Assembly (NCBI RefSeq): GCF_027943255.1 | Contig: NC_072894.1 | Span: 60,763,601-60,827,600 of the forward strand | Length of the DNA stretch: 64,000 nt | Origin: Anastrepha obliqua | Lineage: Eukaryota > Arthropoda > Insecta > Diptera > Tephritidae | Direction: 5' to 3' | Shown here: positions 32,761 to 42,860 of the stretch, in pieces | Layout of the letters: each line of letters opens with the position of its first letter | Numbering within the stretch: the stretch's first letter is position 1 | Notes under the pieces: generated by a model | Told to the model about the DNA's origin: nothing | Databases searched by the model: none | The model's input: only the letters and a program-made list of their open reading frames with translations | Program-made: the position numbers and the translations under genes

Positions 32761-35484
32761 TTAAGGCGTTGAAAATTGATCAAAAACAATCGGTATCAAA
32801 TGAAAATCGTTTTTATTCATTAGATAATTTTTTTATTTATAAAAAAAAATTTTTTTTCAATGACAATAATAAAAAAAATTGCTTCCCCTGACTCAGGTAT
32901 GTCTGAAAAAAAAATTCGGTCGATTATTCATCAGGAGAAATGTCGTTATGCTGGGTAGCAGATTTATAAAAAAAAATTTTCTAGATATTTTATCTGTTTG
33001 TTTATTGGAATAACAAAAAAAAAAAAAACTATTTTCTCGCTTTAAAAAAAAATTGAAAAATTGATTATAAAATTATAATTCTGCTACCCCCGAGAGCCAC
33101 ACGTCTACTCAATAACATATTAAAAATTCAAATTAATCGGTTCAGTACTTTTTGAGAAATCACCAACGCCAACTCGGAAAAAATAGTTTCGATAAAAACA
33201 GGGTTAACGCGTTTATACCTGGACATCGCACTCCAAACCGGTACCGTTTTAGAGGACTGTAACGTCTAAACTACGACGAATTTCAATATAAAAATTTGCA
33301 GGTATGTTTTTGAAAGTATAAACTATCATAATATAAAAAAAATGGATTTTGTCGAAATTCTAGATCAGAAAGGTGCTTTAAATATTATTGCATTTGCGAT
33401 AATTTTTTTTAAGCATCTGAAATATAGCATAGAAAAAACCTAGATTTACATACATACATATATTTTCAACCATAGTTCTCACATTTACATCTTACTTTAC
33501 CAGTAGCATACATTTAGGCGTTACAGCGCTTGGCATTCACTTCTAAACTCACTACTCATGCAGCATAGAGTTTTTTGCATTATGTTCGTCTGTCAGTCAA
33601 TTTTCTAACCAGCCCAACAGCCACTTACATGCCATGCTAGGTATTTCCTTCAACCACCCACTTTGGCACCCACCCAACAAATTACTTGGAGAAGTGTACG
33701 AGTATTTTGTTTACATTGTTGCCATATTCATTAAGGCATTTTTCGTTCAACACATTTTACGTTTAACTCATCTGTGGAGCTCTATAAGGTATGTAGTGTA
33801 AGAAAAAAAAAAGTTTATACAAAATAAAAACGACAAACAACGGTAGAGTGAGATAGCAGATAATGTAGCGATGCGAAATAAGTAAAGCCGTAATCAGTTA
33901 CCTATTCACTCACATAGCCATATACACAATAATACATAAATATCGCTTTCAACATGGCTTCGACGGCCCGCATCGTTTGTAGTCGCACTAGGCAAAGCGC
34001 TACAATTGCCGCCTAACGCCCACGGCCAACTTAAATTTGGCATATCTGCAGTAGCAACAGCAACAATACTAAAGCATCGCATATCTCGTGCTATGCGTTC
34101 ATACATACATACACACATATCCTTCCCACAAAATAGTAAGCGTCGATTACCAAAAACGAAAGTCAAGTCGGCGCAGCCAAGCGTGCAGGCAAGCAAGCAG
34201 CTAGTCAGCCAGTCAGTCAGCCAGGCAGTTAGTGAGCCAACTACATATTGTCTGTATGTAGCTTGGTAGCCAAGCAATTTCAACCATGGAAACTTAATTT
34301 ATGTTTTCAGCGTTGTTGAGAATTTTTTTTTCTCTTTTTTGCCACATCACATTCATTTTGCGGCCTGCTTTGCCAGTCTTCATGCGACTCCTTGCCTGCA
34401 TTTTCACTACTTTTTCACTTTTCTCTTAAGAATGAAATTTATTTTGCCAAGTCATGTTGAAGAAAATTTTTATAAGTTTTACATGTACAGTAGATGTGGC
34501 AGTTTGTGGGTGAGTGGGGGAGTTTTTATGTATGCACGAGTATATGTTTATGTGTACGTACAATAGGTAATGTGAGGGCGGCTGGTTTGTGAGTTTGGAA
34601 CGGCTTACGCGCCAGCAATGGGCATAACGTTGTAAAGCAGGACAAGACGTGGTAACTCACGGAATGAAAATAGTTAAGATAGAAAAATACAAAATAAGGA
34701 AAATTTGTATTCCTTAAATCGGATGACTTTGTGTAATTTTGTTGTTGTTTTTATTTTTACTGTTGCTACTGCTGCTGCTACCCAAAGCTGCGCCAGCTTA
34801 CTAAGTTTGTGTGCATGCACGTACGAGTATGTATGTATGTAAATATGTGTGTATTTTATGCGTGATAGTGGCCCACGTAACGCACGGCAGTGTATTCAAC
34901 TATATTGCCGGGGATACAGAGAGAATTATGTATAATGGAAAATTTTTCATAGAATTTGCAGAAAAATGAAAACAAAAAAATGAAATAATATAGGGAAAAA
35001 TGAAAATAGAAGCTCATAGACGGCAACTTCGGAATGTGTATGTGTTAATAAATATGTGTGCATGTGCGAGTTACGATTTTTGCGTATGCACGTGCATGTG
35101 CGTTTGCCGATTCTAAGTAATGTGTTAAGCTAGTAACAGAATTGAGTTGCACACAGGAGGGTTGGGCGATTGGACGTAGATTCAGTTTGTGTAGATAAAC
35201 AGTTTGAGTTTTTGTGCTCCCATATATCTCCTCCTACGGATGTATGTATGTACGCTCATGTATCAAATTCTTGGGTAATAATAACTTCTCTTCAAGTTAA
35301 ACTTAAATAGTGTAGCCAAATTGTTGTGCACAAGAATCAGTAACTAGCATTTCTAGTTAATATCTAATTCAGATGCCAATATCACGAAAAGGTTAGTAGA
35401 CGAGTTTGAAAATAGGCGTGGCACATAAATATTGATTGAGAATAGCTGCATATGAAAAGTAAAGAATTTATGCCCAGCAAGAAA
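32761..35484. other. Non-coding stretch
   Basis: No gene supported. A possible unclassified dispersed repeat covers about 33090-33320 (ATCGGTTCAGTACTTTTTGA, ACAGGGTTAACGCGTTTATA). An AGTCAGCCAGTCAGTCAGCC-type short tandem run lies at 34199-34240; the 87- and 125-codon frames around it on opposite strands are artefacts of that repeat. ATGT repeats lie at 34825-34850 and 35040-35060. Confidence 0.4.
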
Positions 35485-36240
35485 AATAGGATAGGCTAGG
35501 TTAGGTTACGGTGGTTGTCACTCTTAATATGGGTGTAGAGGTGCTTATTTTGGCCTGGACGCCCATTGTGATACCAGTTGTTTGTGCTCCAGCTCCTTCA
35601 CCAATACTGAAAGTGGTGAACAAACGGATTCTAATTGTCAAACGGCCGCCGTAGCCGAATGGGTTGGTACGTGACTACCATTCTGAGAACGTAGGTTCGC
35701 GAAACTCCAAAAAAAGAAAATGTTTTTTCTAATAGCGGTCGCACCTCGTAATCAATGGCTATGAAAAAGCTTCTCGTAAAAAAACCATTTGCCGTTCGGA
35801 GTCGACGTAAAAACTGTGGGATCCTCCGTTTGTTTAACAACATCGAGACATACGCCACAAACAGACGGAGGAACTCGGTCAAACCTAACAAAAGTGTACG
35901 AGCCAATTATTTATTTATTTATATTTATTTGTCAGACATCCAAAGAAGTAAGAGTTTGGATAGCGAAGTCATGTTTTGGCAACAGCGGAACAGCGGCAGA
36001 GGATGTGTTAAACACCCCTTATCTCCTCCTCTTTTCGGCAACGGCGACAGAATTCCTTAGTGGGAATCCAGTTGCGTTTCTCATATATTTCTTATTGAAG
36101 GCTGATCAAGAATCATCAGGAACCAAAACCAGGTTCATTCCTTACAGGTCAGGCCTTTCTAGTTACCTCATAAATATACTGTGGGCCATACATTGTTGGC
36201 CAGTTGGATGCAGACGACCTGACATATATGATCAGTTTCC
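35485..36240 (-). pseudogene. LINE 3' end relic, interrupted by a SINE
   Basis: On the minus strand, about 36110-35935 reads KEFCRRCRKEEE, then HILCRCSAVAKT, the C-terminal Cys/His tail (C-x2-C ... H-x3-C) of an RNase H-type non-LTR retrotransposon. After the SINE at 35641-35915 the same element's 3' UTR seems to continue (CTGGTATCACAATGGGCGTC near 35578) and ends in CCGTAACCTAACCTAGCC near 35490. That short tandem tail is usual for such LINEs in flies. The reverse transcriptase part is absent. Confidence 0.6.
35641..35915 (+). mobile_element. tRNA-derived SINE, copy 4 (complete head)
   Basis: Begins AACGGCCGCCGTAGCCGAAT at 35641 with A box TAGCCGAATGGGTTGG (35652-35667) and B box GTAGGTTCGCGAAACTCC (from 35691). 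The family body follows: AATAGCGGTCGCACCTCGTA, TTGCCGTTCGGAGTCGACGT, ACTGTGGGATCCTCCGTTTG, GGAGGAACTCGGTCAAACCT. It ends in a (TTTA)n tail. TTGTCA flanks both sides (35635-35640 and about 35929-35934), a possible target duplication. It sits inside a LINE relic. Confidence 0.85.
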
Positions 36241-36694
36241 CTTCTAGGCAGTTTATACGCGATGCGATTTCCAAGAATGACTTTGTCTTTACTGCTGTAT
36301 ACCAGCTGTTTACAATAGCTCTATATCTAATTCCTACTGTGGATAAAGTGTGTTGGTACTGTCGAGAGTTTACATCAGTGACAACGCAGCTATAGCTATT
36401 AAGTCACCTTGAAAGGCGTGAAGGGAAAGGAGATACTCAGAATTGCATGACTTTTTATCAAATTTTTCGTTTGTGCACTATGAATTCGATATATAATTAC
36501 TCTCAGCTATGTTATGTAGCGGGATTTATATTATTTTAATATTTATAAATTAATTATAAATCCGTATTTGTTTTGTATTTGTAATGCAACTCTTCGTATA
36601 GGTATTAGCTTCACTTACTATTTTGTTGAATAACTTTAAGATATAATATTCAAGCATTTCTAATTACCATATATCTCCTCCTCCTCTTTTTATG
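36241..36694. other. Presumed intron end before the zinc-finger exon
   Basis: No coding resemblance; AT-rich. Leads into the pyrimidine tract and splice acceptor at 36695-36707. Confidence 0.4.
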
Positions 36695-36707
36695 TTTTCT
36701 TAAACAG
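36675..36707 (+). promoter_or_regulatory. Splice acceptor before the zinc-finger coding exon
   Basis: The pyrimidine-rich run CTCCTCCTCCTCTTTTTATG is followed by TTTTCTTAAACAG, with AG at 36706-36707. This is a good 3' splice site 11 bases before the ATG at 36719. It means the mRNA has at least one 5' UTR exon further upstream. Confidence 0.7.
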
Positions 36708-36718
36708 TAATAACAAAA

Positions 36719-39700
36719 ATGGCCGCGTCTATTTATGCCACCCCACCGCCAGACTTAAGCAGCGAGGACACTGCACTTTCCGATGTCTCCAATGCATCTT
36801 CGCTAAATAACCGCAGCAACAGTAACAGTAATAGCAACAGCAACAACAACAGCAATAACAACACTACCAATAACAACACAAACTGTAACACCACAACTAC
36901 ATGTAACGATAACACAACAAATACTAACCCAGTGACAACTAAGCACAAACGCACAATTACCGAAGTCCTAGCCAGTAGAGGCAGTGCAAGCCAAAGAGAT
37001 CAGAAGTCGCCAAAGCGCCGTAATAGCGCATCACCAAATGCGTCTAACGGTGGAATCACTACAAGTGACGCAATTACAGTGGAGGAGGCCATTGGTAGTA
37101 CAACAGAAGATGAAAGGGTAGTTGAAGATGACGCCGACATGTCAACGACATTGCCAGCAGAAAGCGCCACAATGGCAGCCGTAGCTGCGGCAGCTAATGC
37201 AGCAGCTATGCAGCTACAATTGTTAGAGGCGATCAACGATGCTGCGAAAAAGCGACGCAAGCAGAATAATCCCAGCCGCTTGGGTGCACAAGCAGCCGCA
37301 GCAGCTGCGGCAACACTACAGCTAAACAAAAGTACTGAAGGCGCAGTAACCAACGCGACTGCGGAAGCCATAATTGCAGATAAGGAACAAAATGTGGCGG
37401 ATAACATGCCACTAACAACACTGCCAGTAGATTATGAGGAGAAATTATCGAAAATGTGTCTACCAAAATCTATGGAACAGTTGAAGGAAACGTTTGAATT
37501 GCTACAGCACAAGCAACAGCAACTTGGAAACATATCATCAGACACAGGAGTGACACGGGCGAATTCGAACAATTTGGCGCCTCACGAATTTATCACAAAA
37601 ACAGAGACCGATTTGGATACAAAATCAGTCGCAACTGATCAAATAAGCGAAGAGAAGGCTTCGGAGTTACAAAAACTGGCAGAAGAGTTGAGAAATCCCT
37701 ATCAGACATTTTGTAAAACATGTGGCGAAAATTTTGAAACCGAATTTAAACTTGGCTTGCATATGTTGCAAGAGCATCAAAATGAGGAGGTCCACACAGA
37801 TGAGGCGCAACAAAAGGCAGAGCTCATACCGTACGACATGCTATCGGCCGTGAACGTTAAAATCGAACGTGTCGATGATGAGAGCTCTACATCACCGCCC
37901 GTTACTGCTACGCAGAGCAATCAGAATGAGAACGCCGCACCAACAAGTCTCCTAGCGAATGGCAAAGAGCTCTGGCTGAATGCCATGCCAGGCATGGGAT
38001 TCTCATTTCCGCCAGAAGCTGCCGCGGCAGCAGCACTCTCGGCTAGCGGCTATCTTCCGCTACTGGGTATGCCTAGCTTTCCCACCGTCGACGGCTTAAA
38101 TCGCCCACCGCTGCGCATTTTCAATCCCGAAGCCTATTGTGATCTCTGCAATAAGGAATTCTGCAACAAATACTTTTTGAAGACGCACAAGGCCAATAAG
38201 CATGGCATCTATGATCCTGCCGGTTCAGTGAGTGCTGAGAGCAATGCCAATGTAACTGGTGGAAATATGAATGCCATGACACAAATGTTGCAGTTGCAAA
38301 TGCAGCAGCAGCAACACCAACACCAACAACAGCAACAACAACAAAATATACATCAATTGCAACAGAAACAACAACTGGCCATGGAAGAGGCACACAACAA
38401 GCAGATTAGTGGGCAAGCAGGCAACGGTGCACAACCGCAACAACTCACCCCACCCGCACCACCCCCTGTATATTGCGATGTTTGTTCAAAGCGGTTTACT
38501 AATATCTTCGCAATGCGCCGTCATCGCGCCAAAGCGCATGACCAACCGCGCAACAGTCCCGTCGAACAGCCGACCCCAACACCTCCACCGCAACCGCCGT
38601 CACAGTCTCAGTCTCAGCCACAGCCACATTCATTTAAACTAGACACAGCTACAGCTGCTCAGGATGAATTAAAGCATGAAGTATCACAGGATGCTGCTAC
38701 TAAACAATTCCGAATGCCTGATGGATTTCGGCAGGATTTCACACTAGAGCAAGAAGAAGTGGCTTTCACCCCACAACCTCGAAAACTATCACCGCAATCG
38801 CAGCAACAGGCGCGTGATGCAAATTTCGCACACGATAAGTTACGTCATCTTGGCGTACTTAATCCAGAAGCCTTCTGCGAAATCTGTTGCAAGGAATACT
38901 GCAACAAGTATTTCCTGCGTACACACAAATGGAAACGTCATGGTATATTTGTGCCCCCAGATGATCTCAAGAGCGAACAACTGCAATTGATGCAGAAGAC
39001 ACCATGGCCCTTCATGGGTCTGCCGGGCCTGTCTGGTGTGCCATTAAACCTCATGATGGCTAATGACAAGACACTTATGGCTCAACGCATGTTTGCTGCC
39101 GCCACAGCAGCTACTTCTACAGCCAATGCTAGCATGGATGACACACCACAACACATGGCTAAACGCATTAAGCTTGAGCAAGTTGACGAAGAATTGCGAG
39201 CAAATGATGAAAATCAAGAGAATAAATGTTTGCTCAGACGTCAGTCTGCTGACCAGCAGCAACAGCAGCAGGAGCAGCAACAAACAGGTTCACATAGTGT
39301 GCCGTCCACGCCGGAGCCACTGAAAATATTAGCGGAGTCCTACAATTCGGGTGCCAATATGCCAGCTAGTCCCGAGGCTGCAGTTGGTTTGCAAAATTTG
39401 CAGAAACTTCAATCCATGATACAGCAACTCAATGACCTAAATGGCAAACGTACAATGGGCTGTCATGTCTGTGGCAGAGAAATGGAAAATCAATATGCCC
39501 TGCAAGCTCACATAATGACCGAGCATGCCGGTCTGTATGATGGAAGTAGCACTTTGCCGCTTAACTTCCAACAACACCTTTTTCAACAGCACCAACAGTT
39601 GCAGACGCAACAGCAACAACAACAGGCTCTCAAACTCTCCCCATCGGACTCTCCCGGTGTCATGCCACCACTGAATGAGATGCGCTGCAATCAGTGCGAT

Positions 39701-40108
39701 CGAGAATTTGCCAGTATACAAGAATTCAAACAACATATCGCTGAAGTCCATCTGCTACCGGGCAGTCCACTACGCGAAGGTTTTGCCACTCCCGAACGTC
39801 CAATAAACACGAATGCTGCAACCACAGGTTCACGCCCGCCCTACACCATCACACCGACAAGCAGCTACTGCGAAATCTGCAATAAGGAGCTGTGCAATAA
39901 ATATTTCATGAAGACCCACATGCAACGCATGCACGGCATCGAAATCGAGAATGGCGCACAGATCGGTGGCGTTGTTTGCAATATCTGCAACAAAGAGCTT
40001 TGCAGCAAATATTTCCTGCGTGTGCACAAACACAACACGCATGGCATCGTCGATGAAGGCGCACCACTACCACAACCACGTCAAAATGGGCTGAGCTTCG
40101 AAACTCAA

Positions 40109-40139
<31 letters not shown>

Positions 40140-41392
40140 AACAACAGTTGGCATCCACAGAAAATGACTTAAATCGCGGACTCAACTTGAGTCCCTTCGG
40201 CAGTGGTAACTCCGTTGAATCAAAATCGGATTACGCTAATTATACAGAAGTCTGCACAATATGTACACGTCGCTTCCGCAGCGCAAAATGGCTGCGTGCT
40301 CATTTGCTAAGCGATCATGGGCCAACGGGCATTGAGAAACTACGCGAACTGGAACAGCAGTACGACCCGTTAGGTAAGTCTACTAGCCCTACACTCAAAA
40401 TACCAAATGGCTCTGCAAGTTCAAGCTCTAGCAGCGGCAGCGGCACTAACGCGAGTAATATCAACCCCACAGCCGGATTGTTATCAAATCCAACAAATCT
40501 TGCTCAAGCTTTGCAAAATCTAAATGCACAGCACCTCCTTGGTAACATGCCCAAAAATATGTTGCCTGGCATGTTCGGTGCGGTAGCCGAGCAAGCACTT
40601 CAATCTCCACGACTGCAAGAGTACCAGTGCTCTATGTGTCCCTTCACCACGCCATACTATGCTTTTCTATTTATACACGAGCGTTCACATTCACTGCTCA
40701 GCGGCGGTACTGGTGATCTGAGCGCAGTTGCACAGGACCAACTAACGGGCGGTAGTAGTAACAAAGATGAAGCAATCGGACACGATGAGAGCAAACCGAA
40801 GTTGGATAGTACCAATGTAGCATTAGCAACGGACAAGTCTCACACGCTTCCACTGATGCAAACTAACAAAGCGGCAACTGAGAGCGGTCGGGTCGAACCG
40901 ACTAATTTGTCAACACGCAACGCTACAGCTGTTGGCACAAGCAAATCGAAGTCGACCAAAGAAAATCAGGCACAACGCAATGCTAAGCAATCTGAAGCAA
41001 AGGATAACAACAAAGAAATGACACCTACCAAAACTACAGCGCATGCCAAAGTGGATAAAACACGCACAATCTCAACGTCACCTATTGTCACAGCTACAAA
41101 TGTGCTCTCTCAAGAAACGCTCAATGAGTTGGCGGAGAAATGCGGCAAAATAGCTTCGTATGCGGTGCCAAAAGATGTTTCCGGAGCAGCTACCGGAGCA
41201 GTAGACGGGGAACCACAAATGCAAGCTTTTGTGTTGGAAATGCAACAGCAGCAGATGGATGCAGTGGCGAATGAAGTTGGCGAGGACATGGAGGAGCAAT
41301 GTAACAGGTTTGTGCCCGCTATAGTTTATTTGCCCGTTACAAAACGCATCTCAGGGCCTGTAACTGTGTCCTTTAACTTGACACCAGCCTAA
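36719..41392 (+). CDS. Ten-finger C2H2 zinc-finger protein (1557 aa), probable transcription factor
   Basis: Large nuclear protein, predicted to bind DNA. The start ATG has a good context (AACAAAAATGG) right after a splice acceptor. An N-terminal Asn/Ser-rich tract (about residues 29-70) is followed by basic stretches KHKRT, SPKRR and KKRRK (nuclear localisation candidates) and Ala-rich segments. Ten C-x2-C-x12-H-x3/4-H fingers lie at about 332-353, 474-495, 586-607, 720-741, 915-936, 990-1011, 1051-1072, 1087-1108, 1179-1200 and 1304-1324. Fingers 2, 4, 7 and 8 share C-x2-C-x-KE-(F/Y/L)-C-x-KYF-(L/M) and end in H-G-I, evidently internal duplicates. Poly-Q runs separate the fingers. PTNLS at 1394-1398 resembles the CtBP-binding PxDLS motif. 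The C-terminus VTKRISGPVTVSFNLTPA ends at 41392. Codon use and the absence of stops mark it as a real host gene. I do not recognise the Drosophila orthologue by name. Confidence 0.95.
40371..40379 (+). promoter_or_regulatory. Consensus splice donor inside the coding exon
   Basis: TAG|GTAAGT (GT at 40374-40375) is a perfect donor core, lying between fingers 9 and 10 of the zinc-finger gene. The frame reads through it (PLGKSTSP). It could serve an alternative transcript that skips finger 10 and the PTNLS motif, or be chance. Confidence 0.3.
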
Positions 41393-42159
41393 AGCTGGTA
41401 AAGCTGAGGGCTTGGGCGTATGTAATTTTGCGTGTATAAGACTTGAGCAGAGTGTTGCCAAATCGTTGCAGAGTTGACGTTAACAAATTTTACAAGATAT
41501 ATATTTATAAGTATAAATTTATAGACAAATAGTAGTAGCGCAAAGTCAACATTTGTACATTTTGTAAGTTGGATAGTCGGCATGCAGTTCGAGCATGGCG
41601 AATCTATACAGGTGAGGGTTGTCGTGCTGATGTCTTAATGTTTAAAGCGTAAGAAAAAATTCTGCGCCTGGGTATTTATTTGTGACTTTTTCATCAAAGT
41701 TAGCGCCAATTAAAAATATTGACTTTATTTTGACAAGGCATAGGATATTTAAAGGGATTATAACTAGTTTTTGACAAAAAATAACTATAGTTGAAGAAAT
41801 TTATAATTCTGTGTTAACTAACAGTTAGCATTAATTAAATCCATTCCAAATATAAACCACCTCAAAAGTTCCCTACTGGTCTTTAGTCGTGCGCACGGTG
41901 AAAAAAATACTGAATTTGGTGCCGAAATATGCTCGAAAAATATCGATTTGAGGATGATAACTCAAAATATTGACAACAAATATGGAATATTTTATGAAAA
42001 ACATTGATTTTTGAATAACTCATTATTTGCACTAATGTTGGGCTTAATATCGAAGTTTTTTTGTGCAGAAGCTTGATGCAAATAAAATAAAAGGTTTTCT
42101 AATAAGAGGAGTTATTTTGATATTCAAATAAAAATACTATTTTTTAATTTTCATTATAA
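41393..42159 (+). other. Probable 3' UTR of the zinc-finger gene
   Basis: Follows the stop codon directly with no other gene signals. The first plausible poly(A) signals are AATAAA at 42081-42086 and overlapping copies just after, about 690 bases past the stop. Later AATAAA sites exist, so the true end is uncertain. Confidence 0.4.
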
Positions 42160-42860
42160 AGAGGAAGGTATGCCGTTAATAGTGAAAAATAACATCAGGC
42201 AAATGGCCACCACGACCACGCTTACAGGGCAATATCCTTTTCATGAAATTTTCCACAACCGAATTGCAAAGTGGCTGCTCTATGTCCTCGATAGCCTCAC
42301 GAATTCCCTTTTTGAGGCCTTGAATCGATCCTGGGCTGTTGACTTAGACCTTCTCTATCACGTGGCCCCAAAGAAAGAAGGCACAAGGTGTTAAATCGCA
42401 AGATCTCGGTGGCCAATTGTGGTCACCTCTTCGAGAGATAACGCGGCCCGGAAACTTTTCCAATAAAAGATCAATGGTTTCGTTGCTTGTGTGGCACGTA
42501 GCGCCGTCTTGCTGAGAATAAACGTCCAGATAAATACCATCCAATTCCGGCCATAAAAAATCGTTAGTCATCTGTCAATAGCGCCTGTTAACACCTGTTA
42601 TTGGAAAACCCTTTATATATCGGTTCATAACGTATTAATGCTATCAAACATTGGCGTTAATTATTGAGAAAAATATCAATATCGATTAGGTGAGGTCTTA
42701 GTTTAAAGCCAATAACCTGCAGGCTGTACTTCCCTACAATACCCCATACGCAAAACATGGTTACGGCGCTTTTGACCGGCTATAAGCCGGTTTCTGGGTT
42801 AACAAGTTTTACCAAAGGCCCGACTGAAGAAATCATATATTTGTCCACCTATGAAAGTTG
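42160..42860 (-). pseudogene. DD41D-like transposase relic with lost third Asp
   Basis: The best part is the minus-strand frame 42571-42344, running on to about 42165. It contains MTNDFLWPELDGI, YSQQDGATCHTSNETIDLL (second catalytic Asp), VISRRGDHNWPPRSCDLTPC then AFFLWGHVIEKVY, and after a frameshift KKGIREAIEDIE and GRGGHLPDVIFHY. The third catalytic Asp of P-x-DFFLWG is Ala here. Counting to that position gives the 41-residue spacing. A degraded upstream segment (VTMFCVWGIVGKY near 42745) suggests the relic extends to about 42860. It is related to, but clearly different from, the intact element at 15 kb. Confidence 0.8.

Noticed and set aside
33906..34283. 125-codon minus-strand and 87-codon plus-strand frames
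   Set aside because: Both are produced by an AGTCAGCC-type short tandem run and contain repeat translation only.
35490..35506. Telomere-like TAGGTTAGGTTA run
   Set aside because: Only about two units, next to a LINE 3' end; better explained as a LINE tail. Flies lack TTAGG telomeres.
36733..41299. Many short frames in other phases of the zinc-finger exon
   Set aside because: Shadows of the long coding frame, rich in Leu/Val from translated CAG/CAA repeats on the other strand.
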